Part shown: positions 1-4,956 of the stretch, piece after piece
Position numbering within the stretch: position 1 is the stretch's first letter
Layout: each line of letters begins with the position of its first letter
DNA from: Actinomycetes bacterium
Lineage (GTDB): Bacteria > Actinomycetota > Actinomycetes > Actinomycetales > Microbacteriaceae
Direction: 5' to 3'
Assembly: GCA_030425055.1 (NCBI GenBank)
Contig: JAUHVN010000185.1
Location: 1 to 5,956, forward strand
DNA length: 5,956 bases
Notes under the pieces: generated by a model
The model's input: the letters and a program-made list of their open reading frames with translations, nothing else
What the model was told of the DNA's origin: nothing
Databases searched by the model: none
Program-made: the position numbers and the translations under genes

Positions 1-618
1 CTCGATCGTGTCTCCGCGCACGCGGAAGTTGCCGCGCGAGAAGTCGACGTCGTTGCGGTTGTACTGCATCGCGATGAACTTGCGGATCAGCGCATCGCGG
101 TCGTACACCTCGCCCACCTGGAGCGCCACCATCGCCCGCATGTACTCCTCGGGCGCGCCGAGTCCGTAGATGCACGACACGGTGCTCACGACCACGACGT
201 CGCGGCGGCTCAGCAGCGAGTTCGTCGTCGAGTGGCGCAGCCGCTCGACCTCGGCGTTGATCGACGAGTCCTTCTCGATGAAGGTGTCGGTCTGGGGCAC
301 GTACGCCTCGGGCTGGTAGTAGTCGTAGTAGCTGACGAAGTACTCCACCGCGTTGTGCGGCATGAGTTCGCGGAACTCGTTGGCCAGCTGCGCCGCGAGG
401 GTCTTGTTGTGCGCGAGCACCAGCGTCGGGCGCTGCACGGCCTCGACGAGCCACGCCGTCGTCGCGGACTTGCCCGTTCCGGTCGCACCGAGCAGCACGA
501 TGTCGGTCTCGCCCGCGTTGACGCGCGCCGCGAGCTCGGCGATCGCCTGCGGCTGGTCGCCCGAGGGCGCGTACTCGCTGACGACCTCGAAGGGCCGGAC
601 GGATCGCGTGGTCTGCAC
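1..618 (-). CDS. uvrB: UvrABC excinuclease subunit B, N-terminal part (partial, runs off the left edge)
   Basis: UvrB is the damage-verifying helicase-like subunit of nucleotide excision repair; it is loaded on DNA by UvrA and recruits the nuclease UvrC. The visible 206 residues are about the first 30% of a protein that is usually near 690 residues. The N-terminus reads RPFEVVSEYAPSGDQPQAI, followed by the Walker A loop GATGTGKS (residues 44-51), the HNKTLAAQL segment (70-78), and the tyrosine-rich beta-hairpin YFVSYYDYYQPEAYV (93-107) that clamps one DNA strand. The fragment ends in RGDTIE at the window edge, in frame. I chose the GTG at 618-616: an ATG at 622-620 is in another frame. No Shine-Dalgarno is visible; TACCCT lies 6 nt upstream, suggesting a leaderless transcript. 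No LexA-type SOS box was seen upstream. Identity is very secure. Confidence 0.98.
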   Translation of the reverse strand, partial: MQTTRSVRPFEVVSEYAPSGDQPQAIAELAARVNAGETDIVLLGATGTGKSATTAWLVEAVQRPTLVLAHNKTLAAQLANEFRELMPHNAVEYFVSYYDYYQPEAYVPQTDTFIEKDSSINAEVERLRHSTTNSLLSRRDVVVVSTVSCIYGLGAPEEYMRAMVALQVGEVYDRDALIRKFIAMQYNRNDVDFSRGNFRVRGDTIE

Positions 619-624
619 CCATCC

Positions 625-630
625 AGGGTA
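625..630 (-). promoter_or_regulatory. Candidate -10 box of a leaderless uvrB promoter
   Basis: On the minus strand the hexamer TACCCT (TANNNT pattern) is followed by exactly 6 nt (GGATGG) and then the uvrB GTG. This would place the transcription start on or next to the start codon, the known geometry of actinobacterial leaderless genes. No good -35 element is seen at 16-18 bp. uvrB may also be read through from the gene upstream, 58 bp away. Confidence 0.5.
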
Positions 631-676
631 GGCGCGGGTTCCGACACCCGGGCCGATCCGTACCCGTGCCGCCGGG

Positions 677-1303
677 TCAGAACCCCAGGCCGCCCCCGTC
701 GAAGCCGCCGAATCCGCCGTCGAAGCCCGCGGCTCCCCCGTCGTACGCTCCCGCGTCGGCGCCCATCCCCGCGCCCTCGATACCACCGGCGGAAGGGTCG
801 TACGCTTCGCCGACCCACGCCGGCTCGTCGCCGATCGTGAGCGAACCGGCTCCGACCGTGAAGTACGAGGCGATCGCCGTCGACATGAGGAACTGATGGG
901 CGACGATCGCGACGACTCCCGTCTGCAGCAGGACGTCGCGCGGATCGGAGTTCGCGTCGTCGACCGTGCCGACGGCGGTGCGTGCCGGTTCGCCGGCCGG
1001 CGTCCGCGCGTCGCCCGCCGTACGGCTGCTGCGCCGCTCCTCGGCCCGCCGCACCAGACGCGCCAGCACGGTCGGGTCGTCCGACGCCGTGTCGCGCTCG
1101 CCGTCGGCGAGGAACGGCCTCAACTGCTCGAACATCTCGCGGCGCGTGTGCGCCGGCAGGTCCCGGAACGCCGTCGCGTGCGCGCTCTCGATCACCGAGG
1201 CGGGCAGCGTGTTGAGCAGATAGACGTAGCGCGCCATGCGCTCCTCGTCCGTCGTCGCACGATAGACGGACCGCTTCCTGCGGAACCTCGAGAACACGCT
1301 CAT
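677..1303 (-). CDS. Hypothetical protein with central hydrophobic segment and Gly/Asp/Phe-rich C-terminal tail
   Basis: I do not recognise a named family for this 208-residue protein. The N-terminus is basic (MSVFSRFRRKR), followed by a helical, charged region (about 19-92) that includes YVYLLNTLPASVIESAHATA and FRDLPAHTRREMFEQLRPFL. A linker rich in Arg, Ala and Pro (about 93-120) leads to one hydrophobic stretch (about 124-150, VVAIVAHQFLMSTAIASYF), either a buried or amphipathic helix or a single membrane span. The last 35 residues are low complexity, with FDGG repeats and a terminal Phe. The start is well supported: ATG at 1303 has GAGGAG (1311-1316) 7 nt upstream and a TACGCT -10-like box at 1330-1335. 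uvrB follows on the same strand after 58 bp. Third positions are strongly G/C, so this is a real gene. Function is unknown; the charged N-terminal half is the best target for a profile search. Confidence 0.9.
   Translation of the reverse strand: MSVFSRFRRKRSVYRATTDEERMARYVYLLNTLPASVIESAHATAFRDLPAHTRREMFEQLRPFLADGERDTASDDPTVLARLVRRAEERRSSRTAGDARTPAGEPARTAVGTVDDANSDPRDVLLQTGVVAIVAHQFLMSTAIASYFTVGAGSLTIGDEPAWVGEAYDPSAGGIEGAGMGADAGAYDGGAAGFDGGFGGFDGGGLGF
696..727 (-). repeat. Short repeat coding for the FDGG tail
   Basis: The 11-mer ccgtcgaagcc (plus-strand reading) occurs at 696-706 and again at 717-727, a 21-bp period. On the minus strand it encodes the repeated GFDGG tail of the 208-residue protein. 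The repeat probably arose by slippage and the length of this tail may vary between strains. Confidence 0.6.
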
Positions 1304-1329
1304 CCGGACACTCCTCGTCCTCGGGCTCC

Positions 1330-1335
1330 AGCGTA
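1330..1335 (-). promoter_or_regulatory. Candidate -10 box for the 208-residue gene
   Basis: On the minus strand TACGCT lies 26 nt before the ATG at 1303. A start site about 7 nt downstream would give a leader of about 20 nt containing the GAGGAG ribosome site at 1311-1316. No convincing -35 was found. It lies in the 68-bp gap shared with the divergent DUF4126 gene. Confidence 0.35.
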
Positions 1336-1359
1336 CGCCTGTCGCCCGGACGCGCCACC

Positions 1360-1365
1360 TACAGT
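1360..1365 (+). promoter_or_regulatory. Candidate -10 box of a leaderless promoter for the DUF4126 gene
   Basis: TACAGT is followed by exactly 6 nt (ggaagc) and the GTG at 1372. The GGAAG in between is too close to the start codon (1 nt) to act as a Shine-Dalgarno, so a leaderless transcript is the better reading. The -35 region is weak. Confidence 0.5.
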
Positions 1366-1371
1366 GGAAGC

Positions 1372-1968
1372 GTGATCGAGTTCCTCGTCGGCTCCGGCCT
1401 CGCGACCGCCGCGGGGCTGAACGCGTGGATGCCGCTGCTCGTCCTCGGCCTCGCGGATCGGTTCGTCCCCGCGATCGAACTGCCCGCCGCGTGGGCCTGG
1501 CTGTCGAGCGACATCGCGCTGTGGATCATCGGGGCGCTGCTGGTCATCGAGATCGTCGCCGACAAGGTGCCCGTCGTCGACACGGTCAACGACGCGATCC
1601 AGACCGTCATCCGTCCGGCATCCGGTGGCATCGCCTTCGGCGCCGGCGCGGGAGCCGAGACGATGCGGGTCGAGGATCCGGCGGCCCTCTTCGCGGACGG
1701 GTCGTGGATCCCCGTCGCCGTCGGAGTCGGCATCGCGCTCGCCGTGCACATCGCGAAGGCGTCGATCCGCCCCGCCGCGAACGCCGTGACGGCGGGAATG
1801 GCGGCCCCCGTCGTGAGCACCGTCGAGGATGCCGCGTCGCTGACGCTGTCGGTCCTCGCCCTCGTGCTGCCGATCCTGGCCGTGCTGCTCATCGTCGCGG
1901 GCATCGTGGCGGTCGTGATGCTGCTGCGTCGCCGACGGCGCGCGCGAGCCGCGCGCGAGGGCGTATAG
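1372..1968 (+). CDS. DUF4126-family membrane protein
   Basis: This 198-residue hydrophobic protein fits the DUF4126 family, whose function is not established. Visible family signatures are the N-terminal GLATAAGLNAWMPLLVLGL (residues 9-27), EIVADKVPVVD (60-70) with DAIQTVIRP just after, VHIAK (125-129), and PVVSTVEDAAS (146-156). Hydrophobic segments lie at about 5-30, 47-63, 112-128 and 158-185, followed by a strongly basic cytoplasmic-type tail (RRRRRARAAR, 186-195). The conserved acidic/Lys motifs next to membrane helices suggest a channel- or transporter-like protein, but that is inference. The GTG at 1372 is chosen because the family motif begins nine residues later and a -10 box sits 6 nt upstream. 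The gene is divergent from the 208-residue gene and convergent with coaE (18-bp gap). Family assignment is from motif memory. Confidence 0.9.
   Translation: MIEFLVGSGLATAAGLNAWMPLLVLGLADRFVPAIELPAAWAWLSSDIALWIIGALLVIEIVADKVPVVDTVNDAIQTVIRPASGGIAFGAGAGAETMRVEDPAALFADGSWIPVAVGVGIALAVHIAKASIRPAANAVTAGMAAPVVSTVEDAASLTLSVLALVLPILAVLLIVAGIVAVVMLLRRRRRARAAREGV
1939..1957. terminator. GC-only hairpin at the DUF4126/coaE convergent junction (possible terminator)
   Basis: CGCGCGCG (1939-1946), loop agc, CGCGCGCG (1950-1957) is a perfect 8-bp stem. It lies inside the last codons of the DUF4126 gene, in its Arg/Ala tail, and about 30 nt past the coaE stop on the other strand. There is no T-tract on either side, so it is at best a weak or atypical terminator; it may simply reflect Arg/Ala codons. 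Confidence 0.25.
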
Positions 1969-1986
1969 GGACCCGTCCGCCCGCGG

Positions 1987-2598
1987 TCAGCGGTCGGCGA
2001 TGCGGTCGCCGAGTCCGTCCCACAGGCGATCGACCTGCGCGCGGGTGTGCTCGAGCGTCCCGGCCGTCTCGATCACGACGTCGGCCAGCGCGAGCCGGCT
2101 CTCGTCGGAGGCCTGCGACGCGATGCGCGCACGCGCCTCCTGCTCGGTCATGCCGCGCAGCTCGACCAGGCGGGCGCGACGCAGGTCGGCGGGAGCATGT
2201 GCGACGACCACCAGGTCCCACGGGTCGTCGGCGCGCGCCTCGGCGAGCAGCGGCACGTCGTACACGACCACCGCCTCGGGGTCGCGCGCGAACGCCTCGG
2301 CGAACCGACGCGCCGACTCCCGGCGCACGGCCGGGTGCACGATGCCGTTCAGCCGTCGGAGGGCTTCGTCGTCGCCGAAGACGCGCGACGCGAGCACCTG
2401 CCGCTGGAGAGATCCGTCGGCCCCGATCACATCGTCGCCGAACTGCGCGGCGATGTCGTCGAGCACCGGCGAACCGGGAGACTGCACGTCGCGCACGATG
2501 CGATCGGCATCGACGATGACGGCGCCCCGCTCGGCGAGGCGCTCGGCGATCGTCGACTTGCCCGAGGCGATCCCTCCCGTGAGGGCGATGAGCGGCAT
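1987..2598 (-). CDS. coaE: Dephospho-CoA kinase
   Basis: CoaE phosphorylates the 3'-hydroxyl of the ribose of dephospho-CoA with ATP, the last step of coenzyme A synthesis in the cytoplasm. The 203-residue protein has the usual length of the single-domain enzyme, without the C-terminal extension seen in some mycobacteria. Visible motifs are the P-loop GGIASGKST (residues 8-16), the substrate-site VDADRIVRDV (29-38), the LNGIVHPAVR segment (83-92), and YDVPLLAE (113-120). The basic LID-like region RARLVELRGMTEQEARARI follows. The ATG at 2598 puts the P-loop eight residues in, as in the family; the upstream frame stays open but has no coding character. No Shine-Dalgarno is present, so the mRNA may be leaderless. 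coaE lies upstream of uvrB on the same strand, as in other actinobacteria; rpsA, often its neighbour there, is not seen here. Confidence 0.97.
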   Translation of the reverse strand: MPLIALTGGIASGKSTIAERLAERGAVIVDADRIVRDVQSPGSPVLDDIAAQFGDDVIGADGSLQRQVLASRVFGDDEALRRLNGIVHPAVRRESARRFAEAFARDPEAVVVYDVPLLAEARADDPWDLVVVAHAPADLRRARLVELRGMTEQEARARIASQASDESRLALADVVIETAGTLEHTRAQVDRLWDGLGDRIADR

Positions 2599-2605
2599 GA
2601 CTACG

Positions 2606-2633
2606 AGGATGCCACGACCGCGCGCACGGGCAA
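2606..2633 (-). promoter_or_regulatory. Candidate coaE promoter (-35 TTGCCC, -10 CATCCT)
   Basis: On the minus strand TTGCCC (2633-2628) is separated by 16 bp from CATCCT (2611-2606), which ends 7 nt before the coaE ATG. The -10 keeps the important A and final T of TANNNT but has C at the first position. With no ribosome site before the ATG, this suggests leaderless expression like that of uvrB and the DUF4126 gene. Confidence 0.4.
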
Positions 2634-2683
2634 CCTTTGGCGCGTCCTGAGGTGCACCTGCGTCGACCTTGAGGCGCGCGCCG

Positions 2684-2689
2684 TAGCGT
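2684..2689 (+). promoter_or_regulatory. Weak candidate -10 box for a long leader before the response regulator
   Basis: TAGCGT fits TANNNT and lies about 40 nt before the GGGGAGG ribosome-site-like sequence at 2730-2736. The -35 region (GTCGAC around 2662) is poor. If used, it would produce a leader carrying the inverted repeats at 2741-2954. Confidence 0.2.
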
Positions 2690-2740
2690 CGGAGCATCCG
2701 GTGGGGACAGACCACGGGGCGGGCAACCTGGGGAGGTGCC

Positions 2741-2954
2741 GATGCGCAGTCTCCGAAGATCAGCGCATCACGGCCCGGCCGGTCCTGATCGCCCGGGCGC
2801 CGTCGGGGGGCGGCGCCCGGGGCTCTTCTCCGAACCGGAAGGCGGCGGTCGCTCTGGGGTGGTGCGCGGTGCCGGAGCTCTGGGGGCCCGGCACCGCGGC
2901 GACCGCGGCGAAGCCCGCCGTCCTCAGCGGGTCGCGGGGTGAGCGGCACCGCGC
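2741..2954 (+). other. Intergenic region rich in inverted repeats, possible structured leader RNA
   Basis: The gene-free stretch between coaE and the response regulator holds several perfect pairings. They are GATGCGC 2741-2747 with GCGCATC 2763-2769; GATCAG 2758-2763 with CTGATC 2785-2790, interleaved with the first; CCCGGGCGCC 2792-2801 with GGCGCCCGGG 2812-2821; and CGCGGTGCCGG 2865-2875 with CCGGCACCGCG 2888-2898. The last left arm, shifted by one base (2864-2874), pairs equally well over 11 bp with 2944-2954, so two folds compete. A 9-bp tandem repeat (ACCGCGGCG) lies at 2893-2910. I recognise no known riboswitch. High GC makes chance pairings common, so the function is uncertain. Confidence 0.35.
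2742..2942 (+). other. Doubtful 66-codon reading frame (possible leader peptide)
   Basis: The frame starts at ATG 2742 with GGGGAGG (2730-2736) 5 nt upstream, and its TGA (2940-2942) overlaps a GTG at 2939 that is in frame with the response regulator. These two features look like translational coupling. Against it, the predicted product is rich in Arg, Gly and Pro with no recognisable domain. Roughly a quarter of the third positions are A or T, about what base composition alone gives. The long GC hairpins also lie inside it. I regard it as more likely non-coding. Confidence 0.15.
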
Positions 2955-2982
2955 AGACCCCGTTCCAACGGGCCTTCTGGGA

Positions 2983-2988
2983 TATCAT
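2983..2988 (+). promoter_or_regulatory. Candidate -10 box of the response regulator promoter
   Basis: TATCAT is a near-ideal -10 in an otherwise GC-rich stretch. A start site near 2995 would give a leader of about 49 nt up to the GTG at 3044, including its ribosome site. No clear -35 at 16-18 bp. If this is the promoter, the frame-compatible starts at 2939 and 2987 cannot be used on this transcript. Confidence 0.5.
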
Positions 2989-3030
2989 GACCGACGTCCA
3001 GGAATCGGAGCCGGTCTCGTCACCGAGCCC

Positions 3031-3036
3031 GGAAGG
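3031..3036 (+). promoter_or_regulatory. Ribosome binding site deciding the response regulator start
   Basis: GGAAGG sits 7 nt before the GTG at 3044. The two earlier in-frame starts, GTG 2939 and ATG 2987, have no comparable site, which favours 3044. Confidence 0.6.
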
Positions 3037-3043
3037 TGCATCG

Positions 3044-3799
3044 GTGGAACAAGCTCGCGTCGCAGTCGTCATCGAGGACGAGGCCGACATCCGGTCGCTC
3101 CTGGCGGCCGTGCTCGAGCAGGGCGGCTTCACCGTGCACACCGCTGCGACGGGCCACGAGGGCCTCGAGCTGGTGCGCGCGCACGCCCCGCTCGTGACGA
3201 CGCTCGACGTCAACATGCCGGGTATGGACGGTTTCGAGACGGCGAAGCGCATCCGCGCGATCAGCACGACGTACATCGTGATGCTCAGCGCGCGCACCGA
3301 GGAGATCGACGCGCTGCAGGGGCTCGAAGCCGGCGCCGACGACTACATCGCCAAGCCGTTCCGCACGCGCGAGCTGCGCGCGAGGATCGACGCGATGCTG
3401 CGGCGCCCGCGCCAGCACGTCGGCGCTCCCGCCGCCGTCGAACCGGCCGAGCCGTCGGCTCCGCCCGTCTCGGACGGCTGGCGCGAGCACCGCGGGCTGC
3501 GGCTGCATCCGGCGATGCGCGTCGCGACGGTCGACGGCTCGGAACTCGACCTCACCCGCAGCGAGTTCGACATCCTCGCCGACCTGCTCTCGGCCGGTCG
3601 CCGTGTGCGGGGCAAGTCCGACCTCGCGCTCATGCTGCGCGGCGAGCAGTACACCGGCATCGAATACGTCAGCGACAGCGACGCCCGCGCGATCGAGGTG
3701 CATGTCGCCAACCTGCGCCGGAAGCTCGGCGAATCCCCGTCCGAGCCGCGCTGGATCGAGACGGTGCGCGGGGTCGGCTATCGCATGACCGCCGGCTGA
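3044..3799 (+). CDS. OmpR/PhoB-type response regulator transcription factor
   Basis: This is a cytoplasmic two-component regulator of 251 residues. Receiver domain about 5-122: acidic pair E11/D12, phospho-acceptor D55 in TLDVNMPGMDG, switch S82 in MLSARTEE, and K104 in DDYIAKPF. A Pro/Ala-rich linker (about 122-148) leads to a winged-helix DNA-binding domain (150-251) with DLTRSEFDILADLL, the recognition-helix segment ARAIEVHVANLRRKLG (214-229) and the terminal RGVGYRM hairpin. All residues needed for phosphorylation are present. The GTG at 3044 has a ribosome site and puts VAVVIEDE at the expected place; alternatives are ATG 2987 (19 residues more) and GTG 2939 (35 more, Ser/Pro-rich and without a domain). 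The likely cognate kinase lies on the opposite strand at the right edge. Target genes are unknown. Confidence 0.95.
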   Translation: MEQARVAVVIEDEADIRSLLAAVLEQGGFTVHTAATGHEGLELVRAHAPLVTTLDVNMPGMDGFETAKRIRAISTTYIVMLSARTEEIDALQGLEAGADDYIAKPFRTRELRARIDAMLRRPRQHVGAPAAVEPAEPSAPPVSDGWREHRGLRLHPAMRVATVDGSELDLTRSEFDILADLLSAGRRVRGKSDLALMLRGEQYTGIEYVSDSDARAIEVHVANLRRKLGESPSEPRWIETVRGVGYRMTAG

Positions 3800-3813
3800 G
3801 ATCAGCTGTCGGC
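3791..3813. terminator. Hairpin across the two facing stop codons (possible bidirectional terminator)
   Basis: GCCG and GCTG (3791-3798) pair with CAGC (3803-3806) and CGGC (3810-3813) around the loop AGAT, with a 3-nt bulge TGT. The structure contains the response regulator TGA and the facing stop codon on the other strand. It is the only candidate terminator at this junction and has no T-tract. Confidence 0.3.
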
Positions 3814-4956
3814 GATGAGCACCGAGGTCTCGACGCTCACGGCCGCCCGACGCGCGGCATCCATCGCGGCCGTCACGAGGGACTCGGGCTCACAGTCGAC
3901 GGTGTCGCTCAGCGCCACCCCCACACCGACGACGGGGATGATCCCGCCCGTGACACCGCCCAGATCCTCGATCAGGCCTCGGTAGACGGCTCCGCCGATG
4001 CGCCGGGCCGTCGCGGGCGTGTCGTTCGTCACCGCGACGAGCAGCGCATCCTCGCCGTACGCGCCCACCGGGCAGATCGCGGGCGCGTGCCGCCGTACTC
4101 CCGCACGTGCGGCCTCGTCGACGGTGCGGGCCGCTTCGCTGCCGAACGCGGTCGCGATCTGGTCGAGGTCTTCGATGGCGACGGCCACGACGCCGATGGT
4201 CTCGCCGCGGGCCTCGGCGCGCCGGCACAGTGCCGCGAGGGCCGAGAACATTCCATCGGTCGTGAGCAGATCGTCGTCGGATGCCTCGGGCAGACGATAG
4301 CCGCGCAGCGGCGCGCGCGGTGCGCGCAGCACGGACGTGACGACGACGGCCACGATCGTCAGCACGACGGTGATGAGACTCGTCGGGATGGTGCCGAAGG
4401 CACTCTGGAACAGTGCGCTCTCGGGGCCGGAGGTGAGGAACGCGGTGGTGCGCGAGATGTAGTAGAGCGACTGGATGCCCAGCGCGATCGCGAGCACCCA
4501 CGCGGTGCGCGTGGCGCCGAGGGCGCCGCGCATGCACTCGACCGCGCCGGCGCCGGCCAGCGCGAGGAGCCATACGAACATCCACTCCGCGCCCGCCCAC
4601 TCGCCACCGTCCGGGCCGGCGAGGAGGACCATGACCGCCGCACCGACCACACCGATCAGGACGATCGCCGCGGGCACGGCCAGCCGGCGTTCGTTGAAGC
4701 GCAGGCATCCGAGCCACATGCCGCCCGTCGCACCGACGAACGCCGCGTTGCCGACGGCGACCGCCCACCACGCGCCGGGCTCCTGGAGCCACAGCAGATA
4801 GGCGACCGTCGTGAGCATCGCCGACAGGAAGCCCAGCGCCCACACGCGCCCGGCCCCTTCGTCGCGACGCACCAGCGTCTCGATCACGAACAGCGCGCCG
4901 CTGACATTCACCACCAGCGCGGTGACGACCATGACGGACAGCACGTCGAGGGTCAT
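3802..4956 (-). CDS. Seven-helix membrane protein with degenerate GGDEF domain
   Basis: The 384-residue protein has about seven hydrophobic segments (near 5-28, 38-57, 63-85, 94-113, 123-141, 151-173 and 189-210), then a cytoplasmic domain (about 230-384) with the fold pattern of GGDEF diguanylate cyclases. The pattern includes VVAVAIEDLDQIATAFG (256-271), VGAYGEDALLVAV (297-309), VVGVGVALSD (342-351) and a final SLVTAAMDAARRAAVSV. The signature GGDEF is replaced by YGEDA (300-304), the region after DLD is shortened and lacks the Lys and Asn/Asp that bind substrate, and the RxxD inhibitory site is absent (APAI at that place). It is therefore probably catalytically dead and may bind a ligand or partner. 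Its ATG overlaps the kinase stop codon (ATGA), so the two are very likely translated together. Domain assignment is by motif reading. Confidence 0.9.
   Translation of the reverse strand: MTLDVLSVMVVTALVVNVSGALFVIETLVRRDEGAGRVWALGFLSAMLTTVAYLLWLQEPGAWWAVAVGNAAFVGATGGMWLGCLRFNERRLAVPAAIVLIGVVGAAVMVLLAGPDGGEWAGAEWMFVWLLALAGAGAVECMRGALGATRTAWVLAIALGIQSLYYISRTTAFLTSGPESALFQSAFGTIPTSLITVVLTIVAVVVTSVLRAPRAPLRGYRLPEASDDDLLTTDGMFSALAALCRRAEARGETIGVVAVAIEDLDQIATAFGSEAARTVDEAARAGVRRHAPAICPVGAYGEDALLVAVTNDTPATARRIGGAVYRGLIEDLGGVTGGIIPVVGVGVALSDTVDCEPESLVTAAMDAARRAAVSVETSVLIADS
4953..4956 (-). promoter_or_regulatory. ATGA stop/start overlap coupling kinase and pseudo-GGDEF gene
   Basis: On the minus strand ATGA holds the ATG of the membrane GGDEF-like gene and the TGA of the kinase. 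Such 4-nt overlaps usually mean translational coupling and a shared transcript, with related stoichiometry of the two proteins. Confidence 0.8.

Noticed and set aside
620..622. ATG just upstream of the uvrB GTG
   Set aside because: It is in a different frame from the UvrB reading.
619..676. LexA/SOS box before uvrB
   Set aside because: No GAAC-4-GTTC type palindrome is present in the gap.
2785..2805. CTGATC followed by GC-rich sequence, reminiscent of part of a TPP riboswitch
   Set aside because: The other conserved TPP elements (CTGAGA and the GCG-AGGGA end) are missing; no thiamine genes nearby.
2792..2821. 10-bp GC hairpin followed by TCTTCTCC as an intrinsic terminator
   Set aside because: The tail is a mixed pyrimidine run rather than a T-tract, and no gene on the plus strand ends just before it; kept only as part of the structured region.
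2599..3297. Upstream extension of the coaE frame to 3297
   Set aside because: The frame is open, but CoaE motifs begin right after ATG 2598 and the extension has no domain character and lies antisense to the regulator.
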